A stretch of 64,000 bases of DNA, taken from positions 2,106,656-2,170,655 of the forward strand of contig JANVCC010000174.1 of NCBI GenBank assembly GCA_025345505.1, in the 5' to 3' direction. Made by a program: the position numbers and the translations under genes. The notes under the pieces were generated by a model. It saw only the letters and a list, made by a program, of their open reading frames with translations. It was not told where the DNA came from and did no database searches. Source of the stretch: Todiramphus chloris collaris (lineage: Eukaryota; Chordata; Aves; Coraciiformes; Alcedinidae). Shown piece by piece: positions 36,979 to 51,052 of the stretch; within the stretch, counting starts at the first letter, position 1; each line of letters opens with the position of its first letter.

Positions 36979-39900
36979 TACTTGATGATTTCTCAGGAAA
37001 AAGTGGTGCTTGATTTGTTCATGTAGGGATAGCCCCATGGCTGGTCTGCGGTGGTGGAACGGTTACCACTGCCTTTGGTTTAGGTTCTCCACCCTAATCT
37101 CACTTTTTTTATCTCTTATCAGTGTTTTGGCTGAATAGTTATCCTGCAAATCCAGTTCTGGCTTCTTACAGTTGCTGGAAGGAAAGCAAAGTAATTCTGC
37201 CTGATAAAAGTAGAATCTGCTGTATATCATAACAGCCTCTTGTTTAACTGTTTTCTGCTTTACGTGTTGTTAAGCAACCCTACAATGCAGATGTTTTCTT
37301 GACTCCCAAATGATGTGAATTTCCCTAGATAATCTTTCTTGTTACCCTAGCAGCTCTTTACAGGTCCCTTGGGCCTTTTCTCCCCTAACAGCCTTTTGAA
37401 GGGAGGGAGCTATGTTGTGTTATATGGAGTTTTTAAAAAAGCCCATTTTTTTTTTTTTGCTAATGGTGTTATGGGACAGCTACTTGACTCGGACCTATAT
37501 TGTAGTAATCATTTGCATTAGCTTGAATAACTTGAGAGGAACAGTGGTAAATACATGGCTTCATTTTTACTGTCTGTGGATCATGTGTTATGACCGTAGA
37601 GGCCATTAAAGCACCTTTAAAGTTACTAGAGGAGTTCTGAGATCAGGGTTTAATGGAGTGGATTGATACAGGGGGCTGGGCCCTGATGTTCTGTACTGTA
37701 GTCCTAGTTCTGTGTCTTGGTTGCTCTCTGCTTTTGAAGCTTCTTGGTATGTGTGAGGTGAGAAGGGTGTAGGATTTGGGAGAGGCTGTTAGGGGTAGTT
37801 TGTGTGTCACAGCGTGGGAAACAAGGGCTGAACTCCTCAGGCAGTGACCAAACTAGCATCATATCAAGATGAGTGTGCAGACAGCTCTGGGGTCCCTGCT
37901 GTTTTTCACATTCCCCACCAAACAGTAACGGGGAGCGTAGAAGGTTTAGCCAATGAATCTGTGAACACTGGGAAATCTTACTGGGAGTACAGGAGCTTTC
38001 GGAGACTGCCTTGGATTGATGTTGCTGCTCTTGAATTGCAACTTACCTGGAATTCACATTACTTTGATGGAAGCCTGTGTGTAAAACTGTCTAAAAGCAG
38101 GTGTTCTCAGCAAGGTTCTCACCAGTCTCTGTTGTGAACACGGTACATAATTGCCTGACCATTTCTGGGGAAGGGAGGAGCTGAGACGTTCACTCCAAAA
38201 TTATCCTGGTCTTCCAGTCCACTCTGTGGTCGAAGGAGTCTTGTGAAATTTTGTTCTTGATACTGAATTTATGACCTGGTGTTGGTAAACAGTTGTTCTA
38301 CCTGTCCTGCTCCAGTTGGAACTCCACATGCCAAGTGCAGTGGCGCTTTCCTCTTCTGGATCCTTTCCACACCAGTTTTGTAAGAACCCTTACAATTGGC
38401 AGGTAAACCTGGCTGCTTTCCGAGGAAGGATTTAAAGATGCTGGAAACATTCCTGAATAAAATGAAATGAAACATGTTCCTCCTCTGAAAGCGTAACTCT
38501 GAAGACACGCAGCATAACCTGTCCTTCTCTGTTGATAAATGCGGAAGTCATTTTTTTTCCTCGTGAAATCTTGGCTTGCTGCTTTTCTCCTATTCCTTTA
38601 GTTTTGAAGCATCGACGTTGTGTTGAAGAAAGGGACTTAGGGTCTTCTCTAAGCTGTCACCTTGCATAGCTCGTCTGTCAGCCAGCCCCTCGGCCTGGGT
38701 TTCAGAGGGATGCTGTACCAGCCCAAGGCAGAGCGTGCAGCGGGACAGCGCTGGGACCCGGTGCTCTACAGCCTGTGGTCCCCAGGCCGGCAGCATCAGC
38801 ATGGGCCGTGTGAGGCATGGCTCAGAAACACAGCTCTTTTCTCTCAGGTCAAGCTGGGTAAATAGTGGGGAAGGGGGGAAGTTCACTGTCTGTCATGAGA
38901 AACCCCTTGAATTGGCTGCCTTTATTCACGCGATGATTGCTGCTGGGTCGAGAGATGCTGATGAAGTCCATGCCCGTTTCTCTCTGCACACCAGCTTCTC
39001 CAGCCGCTTGGGGATGATTAGAGAGCGGTTCAAAGCCAACAAACATGCTTTTAATTGAGTGCACTTCGAGGGCCTACGAGGGCTATGGCCTGTAAATCTG
39101 TAACTCCTAACGATCATTACTGCCTGCACGTCTTCCAGTGCTGTGTTTGGGGCATAAACTCAAAATGCCCGTGCAGGAGATAAGGAAGACAACTGATAAG
39201 AGGCATGTAGTTTGTTGGAGAGACTCAGAAGAACTTTTTCAAACACTTCCAGCAAACTTGCTTCCAGGATCTGGATTATAAAAGTTGGGGAAAGTATCTT
39301 GAATAAAATCTGCCTGCAATCTGTGTGAATACTCTCCAAGGGTAGTGGTAGAAAGCTCTTGCTGCATCTTCCTTTATTTTTTTTCCTTGTCCGTCCTATG
39401 CTGGCTTCTCCTTGAATTTGCTTCATTTTGCAGGCTGTAGATGCGGGTTGTCTTGAGGCTGGTAGCTTGGCTCTGCACTTTGGGATGATGAATGGGTAGC
39501 AGGGGTGAGGAGTGTTCCGAGGGATGGTCCTGCATGAACTCTTAAAATACCTGTCACCCTGCATATCTGCACCTTGCGTTTTCCCTGGCAAGTGCAAGAT
39601 AGGGAAAGAATGGGAGAGAAAGTTGGCAACGGATGGTTTTAGTGGGTTGGGTTTTTTGGTGACATAAAGGTTAAACTTGTGTGTGCCTCCCCAGGGAGAT
39701 GAGCCCATGCAGTTAATGAGCTTTATTATAGGAGGTGGGATCTCTTCAAGTGCAGGCTGTAGAAGCTCCTCTGTTGTTTGAAGCAAGCATGTGTGTGTTT
39801 GAATGATAGTGCTGGTGCTGCTTGCGATACCTGCAGTTTAGCAATTCATTCTGTTGCTGCTGAGATGTCCTTTCCCTCGTGTCTTACTGGGGTTATTCCT

Positions 39901-42900
39901 CTCAAGTGATCTTGGAGGTTTCTTAAAGCCATGCCTCAAACCTTGTGAGTATAGGGGGGCATCTTTGAGCTGTTTCTTTAGTTAAATTTAATCCTGTGCA
40001 CTAAAACAGAGTTAAAATTTTTCCTTGACATCCAAATTGGAAAAAAACCCCCTGTGAAAGGAGCTCTAGCACTTGCAGCACATACTTCCTTTAATCTGGC
40101 ATTTGCTGAAAACAGTGCCTTTTTATCTTGCAATACGAGACTAAAGGCTTACAGAAGAATGGTCCTGTTGTGTTTATTAAGACTGGAAGCACATGACCAA
40201 ACAAATCTTGTTAGAAGATTTATCTGTCTGGCTTGAATAAGAAAAAGGAGCTCTTCTCCATATTTTTAGTTACCCTGAGTGCTTTGATGCCTTCCTGCTT
40301 CAGTTTCATAGTATTTCTGTTGGACTTGCTTTCACATTACCTTTAAAACCTGACTCTTTCATAATACTTGTTAAGAGGTTTAAGTACTTAATGTGTGCAG
40401 AGGTGGGATGTGTGCCTTTGGCTCTGAGAATGATTTCCAGGTGTACAGATCAAATAGCTGTAGAGCTGTCTGTAACGGGTAGCTGCAGTTTGGCCATCTC
40501 AAGAGCTCACCGTGCCCAGACCTGACAATAGCTCATTTCTTCTGGGAGAAGTAGTGGCCTGCTCTCTGACTTGGGTGGTAAGATGTGAAGGGGTTTGTGT
40601 CTGAACAAATGATGGAATTTTAATTTGAACTCAATTTAAAATGCTGGGGAAAAGCCCTCAACCAGGTGGAAGTGGGGTAGAGACCAGTAGAAAATAGTAA
40701 CTTCCAGGCTTCTGTTTTCAGTGAAGTTTAAGGGTTAAGTTGTGCCTGCCTGGTTTCTCATCAGATACTACGGCAGTAACGTTTTTAGATTGCATTTGAA
40801 AATGCACAGGTAGATCTAATCCTGCTGGTTATGACATCTTCTGTTCTCTCTGCCTTTGGGATAGGCTCTGAGAAGGATTTGGTGACACCAAGCAACTTGT
40901 GCTTGACTAGAGGAGGACTAGGAATAAGATGCCTGTGTATTCTGTGTCCTGGGACCTGTGTGTCGCTTCGTGGAGTGATGCTGCTCTCGAGTTGCTGTCA
41001 AGTGGGTGAAAGATGCAAAAACCATTTCAGGAACGCAGGGACTGTGAGTGCAGCTCCGGGCAGTCCAGCTTCGTTTGTGCTGAAGCTTGGAAGCGTTCTG
41101 CTTGGACTTCTGTGGGCAGAATCATCATCCTGGAGACTTGCCTGAAGTTGTTACGATTTCAACTGTTCGGAGAAATTGTTGTGCAATGCTAAACACCTTT
41201 TCCCTATAAAAATAGTGTTCACAAGGGCTTAAAGGGCTCGGGGTGTTGTATGAAGCAGCAGGATGGTGTAGGGACGATGCTCTGACTTGGTGAGGCACCT
41301 GCTTGCAGGCTTCTTTTGCCTGGGATGCTCACTGCTGACTTGCCTTCATCATGTTTGGCCCAGACTCTCAAATTTTAAGTTCCTGTCTCCTACCAGAACC
41401 CTGGCTTCCTCTGTTTCTTCCTTTCTGGAGACCTGAACATTTTAACATGTAATTCGAACTTGCAGGTATCTGCATTTTCCGCTAGAAAGCGGGGAGTAGA
41501 AGACTTTAGTGAGTAGCTCTGCAAACACATTTTTGGCTTATGTTTGACTTGTGAGCAGTTTGAGATAACAAGGGCCTTTAATGTCTGATGGCATACTGAG
41601 TGGAGATAGTTATCCCATACTGGATGTTGTAAATGTGCTTGGATAAAGGGACATATCCTGAGGCTCTAATTAAAAAATAACAATACAATAATAATCATAG
41701 GGTGTGATTTTCCTCAGGTTTTCAACTTGCATTGAAAAACAATGAATGGGGACTCTTCTCCCCCCCTCAGCCGTTGGGAAATGAACGTTCCCCTCTTAGC
41801 CTGAATGACTTCATTCTGAGGTTAGTCTCTTAAAATATTCCCTATGGAAGCAGCAGTAAACCAGTATCAAAGGCAGCTAATGCTCTTCAGCCTCTGGTGC
41901 TGTAACCTGAATTTCTTTTCTGTGCTATGATGACAGAAGCAGCTGCTTTGGTGCTGGTTTGGTGTAGTGAGAACAAGGAGCTGCCAGTGAGTAAAATTAC
42001 TGGAAACCAAAGCTACTGAGCTTGCCAGAAACCATTAAAGATTTTCAATGTATTTGCTTCTGCTATCCTAATCCAGATTTAAACATCTGTGTGATTACTG
42101 TATTTGGCAATATACATGATGTATTATCCCAGTCTACTTTAGGACTGTGCAAGTGCTTCTTAGATGCTGCTAAAACATTCTTGACTTCACTGAAAACAAG
42201 ACAAAAAGGCTTGCTCGTTGGCTTTTTTTCCTTTAAGTTCTCCAAAATTAACTCATTAACAACATTCAGGTTTTGGTAAACAGGGGAGGGTAGTGGTATG
42301 CTACAAGTAAGATGAGAAGCAATGGAAAAGGCTCTAAAAAGAAAACTTTTTTTTTTTTCCTTTAGGCTTCCATTTCTTGTGGTTTTGTACCTAACTCAAA
42401 AATTGAGTCTTTGAGAACTTGGGGTAGTGTGTATAATAATTGGAAGTGGCTGGATTTTATCCATACTTTGAGGTTGTTGATAAAAGTTTCTCGGTGTATC
42501 CTATATCCTTTAGGTTCTGATCTCTAAAGAACACATAAAGGTCTCTTGTACGTAGGTGGAGATGCCACTACTTGCAATATTTAGATTGTCCCGGGGAAGT
42601 AATTAGTTTTCATTCAAAATGAATAGCCTATTTACTCTCTAAAGTGGATTTTATATCCACAAGAATAGAAAAACCCCTGAAGCTTGCTACCGGGGAATTT
42701 CTTAGCCTCTAGAAATGTAAGACATTTCTTACTGAGTACCCTGTAGATTGTTGCTATCGCTGCTATCTGCACCTTCTCTGGCATTTGACAGGTTCATTCT
42801 AGGCTTCTCTCCAGGAGTTCCGTTGGATTCCCCTTGTGTGTTATCAGGATGATGGCAGCTGCTCTAAGGAGGAAAGAAAATAGAATCATTTCCTACCTGG

Positions 42901-44796
42901 ATGATCGGTTCGTTCAGGAAATGCCTGAGAGATTCAAGGCACAGCCTGAATTGTATCAGCAAAAGCAATTTGTCTCTCTTTGGCTATTTCCATTGCTGGA
43001 AGTAGCAGTCAACAGGGACAAAAATACTGTAGTCTGAGATTCATGGAGGAGTGAAGAAACTTCAAATACACAGGATCACTGACTTCTCAGCCGACTTCTT
43101 ACAAAATCAAAATAGTCTCTTTCCTTCTCTAATGTGCTTTCAGAAGCTTAATGGGTGAGCATTCAATCTCCTTAGGTCCCTGACTTTTCATGCTGTACCA
43201 TTCTACACAGTGGACTAATAGCAAGTTGCACGAACTAGTAGCTTCCTGAAAACTGGTGAGTTGGCTGTGGGTAAACTCATCTCTGTTCTGAATTAGTGAC
43301 CTGGCGAAAAAGGTAACTTACCTTTGTGTATGGGATGCACTTGCCTTGAAATACTTCCTGGTGTAAATATTTACAGGAAAAAAATGGTACCTTCCAGTTC
43401 TTGTTCAGTAGGAGCTGTAACTGTTCATGCTGCTGCTATTAAAAGGCACTTGCAAGTACTTGAATCAGTGCAAATTGAGCAGAGCCTTTCCAGAGAAGGT
43501 ACCAAAAATCCTGCAGTGTGTGCTGCTGGCTATGGCTCAGAGATGTACCGTGCAACCTGTCAGTCCTGATCATCTTGATTTGACCAACAGACAGGACACG
43601 TCGAGGGAGCTCTCGATTTTGCATCAAAAGAATACAAGATAGAAGGGCAGAGGGGCAGTGTTCTTTACCTTTCATCTGTCTGAGGTACAGCAAGAGTGTC
43701 TCCTGGGGAATTAAGGCAGGCTCCAGTTGCAGGGTACCGGAGGGAAGGTTGGGAGCAGCTCTCTGATGCTCTGCTGCCCACGGGGGTCAAACCACAACGG
43801 CAGGCGAGTCTTCTCTGTGCTCAGTTGTGGTTTGAAGATCTTGGCTCGTAGCTCCAAGCTTGCAAATAGACTTGTAACAAGAGCAAGTCCAATTTTTGAA
43901 ATCTAAACTTGCACTGGAGGGGGAAAAAAATAAGATGCACTTGATGCTAAGTGTATTAATTAAATGGTGAGGGAAGTAAAAGCATAGGATTCTCTCTTCC
44001 CTTCTTATTCCCCAGCGAGAAACTGAATGTGTGAAGGTGCCGAGTTACAAAACCCATCTCCATGTGTTGTGTTACTGGTAAAGCAGGGATGAAAGGTCGT
44101 ATTTCTGATGTATGGAAAAGCAGATTTTGTTAGTGCACTTGCAACGGCTGTGGTTTGGTTTGGTTTCAATTAATTCATTCCTGTAATCTGTGGATTACAG
44201 GTTAACTCTATTTTTGGAAAAGCAGGGTAGGGGGAAGACATCTGAACAGCTTGCCCCGGAGGTGGCAGATGGCATTCTTTACTCTGTACCAGCTTTGTAG
44301 GGCATCCGTTGCTCGTGGTGTTGAGATGTAAAATGACACAGCCATTTGCTAAACTTTTTCATTCGCTTTGAGGAGGAAGAAAACATAAAGAGTTGCAGAC
44401 TCTTCCTTTCTTGTGCTTGTCCCTTCCTAAATGTTCTTTTTCACTCGCGTCCTTCCTGTTCAGCTTCAGGTATAAAATGAGATGTCCTCTGTGAACGCTT
44501 CCTGTCCAAGCAGTTGTTGTATTTCTGTAGTGAATAAAATAACATTGAAGTTGTGGGATGTTGTTTGAGGGGGGAGGTAGCTTCATAAGGTTTACAGACA
44601 CCTCATCAGTTATCGTTTCTGTGCAGGCTTCAGAAGACCCCTGGTGTCTCACTGTCTTGTGTTTTCCTTACCCAATTGCTTTAGAACGTGGGGTTGTCTT
44701 TGGTGTTAATTTTTGGTTTTAGAAATTGAAATAATCTTGAATATTAACATGGGCTTTTCCCCTCTTTCTTCCCCCCTGCCTCCCCCCTGCTTCAAG

Positions 44797-45296
<500 letters not shown>

Positions 45297-48200
45297 TAGT
45301 TGTGCCCCAGAGCAACCAGGTCACTGGCTGCAGCAGCCTGCAGATGTGCTGTTAATTGAAATGATAATTGTCCTAGGGGCAGGTTGCCACACTTCCATTG
45401 GAGACAGATATGGATGTGCATGTAAATGTTTTTGTTTTACCCGGCCCTGTAATATCTGATATGTTGGAATGAAATTAGCTTCTCTTGGAGAAAGAGCCAC
45501 CCTTTTTTCTTCCTGCATTAATTACCCGTGTGTCGTGTGGAACCTTGGTCCCTGGGAATTTTGAAACTAAAAGGAATAAAGTGCTGAACTCTTTGGGTCA
45601 ACTTGGAAGCAAGACTTGATCTGAGCTAGAGATGTCAGTAGATGGCACATAGAGGAATCTTCCAGCCTTTCTGAAACCTGTCATTTCTTTGTAGAGCTCT
45701 TCTCTTCTGTTCGTGGAATGTAAATCAGGTGACTTAAGAGCATGTAAAGTTTTAAGATGTAACCTGTGGCTGCTGCCAGTTATCTTTTTCCTCAAAATGG
45801 AATTTCACTTGAAAGTGAGTTCATTCAGCTTATTCCTCATCTTTGAGTCAGAACTTCTGGGTTCAGCATTTTCAAAGTTGCTTGCAGTTGTTTGTTCCAC
45901 CACAAGGAAGAGTTTTGGCTTAAGTGCTCAAAGCATGGGCTTGAGGGCTCTGGTATTTTTATATTGCCTTTCTGGAGGATGATCAGTATGCTGCTGGAGT
46001 AAACTAGAGATGGATGGGAACTAAAAATCATGGAACCTAATGAGGTGAAATGTCTGACTTTTCCACGAGGTGCTGCATGGCACAGCTAGTATGAGTACAG
46101 ATATAAGTGTTTTAAAGCTCTATCCAGTTGTAGCTACTGTAAAAGCTGAAGTGCTGTTTGTATGTGTGGGCATTACCAGTTGCAGGTAGAGATGGGCTGA
46201 AATCCTGCTGGTTTTGGAGGGCTTGTTCTTGTTATCCCATGTGAAAGTTGTTGAGTCTGTCTTCACTTAGATCTACCAACATTTGTCAGAATAATTTACC
46301 TGGTGAAATGCTTTAAATCCCACTTTAAACCACTGAAGAGATATGTTTTTCTCTTGGTCAGGGCTTGCAGCTGAGTAATACTTGTTGCTTGAGCAGTAGC
46401 AAGAGGGACCCCACGAGAGCAACAGCTTTGACAATCTTATTTTCAGTGTCAGAGGATGAAAAATAATTGAGAATCTGTTAGAACAGCTGCTGTGTGGGCT
46501 CAGCAGTACAGTGCTGGAAAATCAGTTTGTGATCTCGATTTCATCCCGTAGAAGGGTGGAGAAGGTGGCACTTGTTATCTGGCTGCTGCAGTGCTTGGAG
46601 TTCTCTGATGGAGCAGTGCTTGGGTCCAGAGGCTCCGTGCAGAACAGCTGGGATCAGTCCCTCCCTCAGCTAGACCGAGTTCCTGCCTTCGCCAGGCGGC
46701 TGACAAAGGAGGGGAGAGAGCTTAGGTTGCTTTATCCTGTTTTTTTCACGAGGGTATCCGTTCAGGAAAGAGCTTCAGTGAAGGTTTGCACCTTCTCACT
46801 TGCCAGCAGTTACAGGCTGGGGGAGATGTCTCTCCGCGGGGCTGAAACGCAGGGTAAAGCGGAGACGCGTTCGAGAACCTGCCGGCAGCAAACGCTCTGT
46901 AGATGCTGGCCAGGGACCACGTGGGCCTTGCCTGGGACTTGGGGAGCACACGTGCTTGGTTGCTGGTGTGGGAGAGCAATCTTCCCTGCCAGCCGAGCAG
47001 CTCCTCAGCCCTGGTCGCAGAGCCAGTGTGGAGGGAGCTGCCTGCCCGGGGAGCAGCTACACCTCTCAACGAGAGCTGTTGGGCAGGGTTGGGAGAGGTA
47101 AAGGGTTTGAGAGCTGCTCTGCCCAGCCTCAGTGAAGGCTTGTGCTGGCCACAGCCAGCTTGCTTCCTTTTATCTTTGCCCATCTTTAGGCACTGGTTGA
47201 AGAAAAGGGGGTGGGGGGAAGTGGTTGCATCTTGATACAGAGGAGGTTGTCGAGCGAAAGGAGGAGGAAAGCCATAGAGCCCATGAGAAACGAGCTGTTT
47301 GATACCTGGTTTGTAACTTTAAAACCTGCTGAGTAAATTTTACGTTGTATTGGTAGTAATTAGCATAAGAGATGTACCCTGGCACTGAAACTTTTCCATT
47401 CAGTTTGATCTTTGTGTGCTTTTTGTTTAAACTGGCATCTGTCCCTTGTCTTGAAAATGGCAGAGAGCGATGAGAACGCACGTTGTTGGTGAGCTCATGG
47501 GAGGGACGTGAGCCTCACTGAAACCTTAATGGACTGTACTGATTTTTTTTTAATTTGATTTAAAACAATTTTTTATCAGGACTAAGATTCTGAGTCAACA
47601 TTCCAGTATGTAATATATTCTAATGTAATTTTAGCATCTCTTGCGGAAGAAAACCTCAGCATCTGTCCTACGGCTTGGTTACATACAGGGAGGTGTATTT
47701 GTAGCTGAGGGTACAAACTGCATAAAATTTAAGAGGGATTAAGAGTTTAAATTAATGAGACTTGCACAGCAAGGATTAGAAAGATGAAAATTGGAGGTGT
47801 GCGCGGAACAGATAGCTCGCTTCAGCTTGCTTCTTTTAGGCTTTAAGGAAAGGAAATCCATTCGTTTGATTCTTTCTCTTAAATACTCTTTATCTGATAA
47901 GGATGAATGTTAAAGGTCTGCCTTTCCTTACTCTGAAGCCCTTGGTTGAAATCTCATTCTGTTTACCCCTCTGCTGTATAGAACTTAATCCAGCGGTTAA
48001 TGTTACTTTTTATTTCTGTGCTCAGCAGCTGTATTTGAGTAATAGCAAATAAACTGTAAGTAAATGATAATCAAGGTAACCAGGATGTTTTCAATTGAAA
48101 GGTTGCACTGTGTTGTTACTCTATAAATAGAATGAATGTATGCGTAGCTTTAAACCGTGTATTAAGTTGAGTAGAGCTTAAACAACTCTGTGCAATTAAT

Positions 48201-49118
48201 CTTCTCTGCTTGGTTGGAAATCACACAGGCCTGTCCTGAAAGCTGGTGGCCCACTTCCCCATCTGGCCTCTCCGTTGCCACAGCCTCCATCCCATTTCCT
48301 TCCATATGTACCCTGTGTGTTTGGTGGGGTTTTTTTCTCCTGTTTTTTTTGCAGATCTTGCCTTGCATTTGTCAAAAAGACTCTGATGGTAACAAAGGCA
48401 TTTTTGTTGTACATTGTTTGGGTTTGCTTGTAGGCTTCCTTAGTGTAAGGCAGCGGTAGTGTGAGGGTTAACTCATTTTAATGTGGTGGTTTTCTCCCAT
48501 TAGATTCAGTTAGGTTATTTAATGCTGAATTTCCTCCCGTTTCTAGTGCAGATTGATTCCCTCCTGTCCTAGTGGCCTTTGCCAAAAGGCAGCAGGGTTT
48601 GGGAGGGTGGCTTTCCCACACACGCAGCGTGGGGAACACGCGGCTCCTCGCTGGCTGTGCTCTGAAACCCCTGCTCTTGCTTGGCACTGTGCTTCGTGCA
48701 GTGCTGCTGATTTTGATTGGCAGACTAAGGGAATTTGAGTACTTGATGCTCTGCTGTGCAAACCAGACCTTAGAACTACAGCTGTTGTTTGGGTTAGACA
48801 GTTGGGCTCGGTGTTCGATGCTCTGCGTAGAAGAACCTCCTGAAGTTCTGTCAGTCCAAGGGCTGCCTGTGTATCCTGATGACCTGGAGTGGCTGCGGTG
48901 CCTGGGGAGCAGCTGTCCAGGCTTTCTGCAAGCGCTGTGCTACTCCAGACATCAATATAGCAGCCTTTGTATGGGCCCTGCTTGTGATGCTTGGTTAAGA
49001 GAATGACTTCTAAACAAATTGCACTGTCAGTAACTCTAAATTTCTGGCCACCATACTGAAAGATGGAAAAAGCAGGGATGATACTGTTCCAGAGAACTTG
49101 GGGGGTTTGGTGCTGGGG

Positions 49119-49155
49119 TTTTTTTGTTTGTTTGTTTGTTCTTTTTCTCCTTCTC
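49119..49155 (+). repeat. (GTTT)n-like and pyrimidine-rich tract
   Basis: A T-run, then about four GTTT units, then a C/T-rich tail. It is simple sequence with no evident function. Confidence 0.7.
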
Positions 49156-51003
49156 GAGGCCTTAAAGCCTTACAAGGACCTGACCTCTGGAGGTGTTTTT
49201 CTTGTGTATCTTCAGCTTGCCCACAAACAGGGAGATTTTCTTTTCAATATCCTAATAAATTGACCTTACAAAGTAAACGGGTTAAGGTCCCAGAAAAAGT
49301 ACATAGCAGAAACATCTGCATCAAAATAATAGGTGGTTATGTGGATCCTTGTATCACCTCTGCTCCTTTTTCTTCTCTCAAATCTCTCACACCTTTTTTG
49401 CTGGAGGAATCTGTATGGTTCCTGTCCTCTTTAACCCTGCCTAACACATTTGGAAGGGGTATTATGACATTAAAGCCAAAGAACTTAATAACTGTTGGTA
49501 CTGAGCAGGCTGTTGTCACGTCACCATGGTGGCACCTTGAATGCTGGACTGGAAAAACATTGTCCTGTGAAACTCTTAAGTTCATTTGGAGCCTTAGGAA
49601 AAGAGATGACTCGATGTGTCACCTGGAGATGAGGACAATATTGTTTGTTCTGCCTACGTAGAAACATTTAAAAGGATCTGCAGGAATTAAAAGGATTTAT
49701 GAGGATCTGTTTCTACAGTGACATCAGTAGCTATATAAACAGCACATCAGCAAGAGGAATCAACGCGAGGTAACCCAAGGTGAAATGCTTCTGGAGGGAG
49801 AGCAGGGCTCTACAGGACTTTATCATTTCCTAGCAAATTGCTTTGGAACAGCTTACACGAGAGCCTCTTTGTTCTAGGCGTTAAGAGCTGTGTGAAGCTG
49901 GAAGAAGAGGTGCTGAGTGTTGGATATGGAAAGTGTGGTTTGATACGGTGCAGGGAAAGAGGCGGAATTAGCTTCATGTGGATCCTGGAACATCTGGCCT
50001 AGTGTACAAAAAATAGGAACGTGTCTCTGGCACGTTGAGGTGTTTTAGGCAGTCAGTGTTTGGAACAGCTAGTGGGCTTGTTTGGTTGAGTTGGGTTTTT
50101 TTTTGTTTGTTTTCTTGGGTTTTTTTGGTTTTTTTGAGGTGTAGCCAATCACGGTCACTAGGATGAAAGTGAGTTATTGCTACTGGGAAATATAACTTGA
50201 GTATTAACTTTTCTGGGTTTATATGTTGATGTCCCCTTAAGGTTTTGTTAGATTTCTGTCCCCGAGTGCTCTTTTGGGGGCATCATAACCCCATAAGCTG
50301 TTATGTGGACAGGTATCAGAGAAGGAAAGGGGCTGAATTTGCAGGTTGGGTGCAGTGTTGTGAAACGCTGCTACTCGGTTGTCACCACACGTACCCCTTC
50401 GGTTCGCTCGCCAGTTGGGGTGTATGTGGCCACTTTCCCAAGGGAGCACGTGGTGAGCTATGGGAGAGTTTGCAGTCTTCACTGGCTCGGATTTGAAGCC
50501 TGCAGGTTATTGCACTGTTGCAGTGAGAAGATGACAAAAGATGATGGAGATCTGCAGGCCTGACATCGGTGTCCTGGGGAGCGTGGCCAGTGGAGTTCCA
50601 ATCTCAACAGAACTGGAATTATCTTTACATAAGATGTAGTTGGACTGAGATCTCTTCCCTCGAGAGGCTTCACCACTGAAATGAGCATGTATTCTCACAT
50701 GAAATTCTCTCTTGCCCTCTTCATTTGAGAGTCTGTTCCCATCGTGGTCCCAGATCGCTGGAAGAATCGGATGTTCAGCGACAGGCTTTCAGCCGCTGTA
50801 AATAGGAGTAACCTCAGGTGCTCTGCTGCTCAGCCTGTTGATAAGGCTTTCCTTATTTTTCCCACTTACCACTGTGTTTTCAACCTTTCTGCATATGTGG
50901 ATAGTGGTGAGGAAAACTTGCAACAAAGCTATTTTAGAAGAGAATATCTTTAAGACTTGTTTCAGTGGAAACAAATGCATTGTTTAACCCATTCCTCCTG
51001 TAG

Positions 51004-51052
51004 TAACTGAAAGGAGGAGAATGTGAAATAGAGATAAGGTCTGGATCAGCAG
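51004..51052 (+). other. Splice-site pair, possible 49-nt pseudo-exon
   Basis: An acceptor-like ATTCCTCCTGTAG ends at 51003, with TTTAAC upstream as a possible branch point. A CAG then GTGAGT donor lies at 51052/51053. Read after the first RERE coding exon it meets TGA after seven codons, so inclusion would be unproductive. Such pairs are common in long introns; I rate it a decoy unless transcripts show otherwise. Confidence 0.12.

Larger units (their letters stand above)
24339..44796 (+). other. RERE: Presumed RERE 5'UTR intron, about 20.5 kb
   Basis: It runs from the GTGAGT donor to an acceptor ending TTCAAG at 44796, preceded by a long C/T-rich tract. No coding exon is recognisable inside. 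The DNA stays T/G-rich on the + strand, with T-runs at 28605, 28998, 36952 and elsewhere. Contents I can name are a pure pyrimidine tract (26541), a G/T-rich stretch (about 32635-32700), a small tandem repeat (32391), a CR1 tail (34078) and a T23 run (36952). A second non-coding leader exon may exist here but I cannot point to one. Open frames, including about 208 codons on the minus strand at 39160-39786, look like chance. Confidence 0.5.

Noticed and set aside
39160-39786. 208-codon open frame on the minus strand
   Set aside because: It opens at a non-ATG codon, resembles no protein I know, and one such frame is plausible by chance in 64 kb read in six frames.
46511-47235. Overlapping frames of 196, 145, 111 and 110 codons on both strands
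   Set aside because: Mutually overlapping in a locally GC-richer intron patch, with no domain features.
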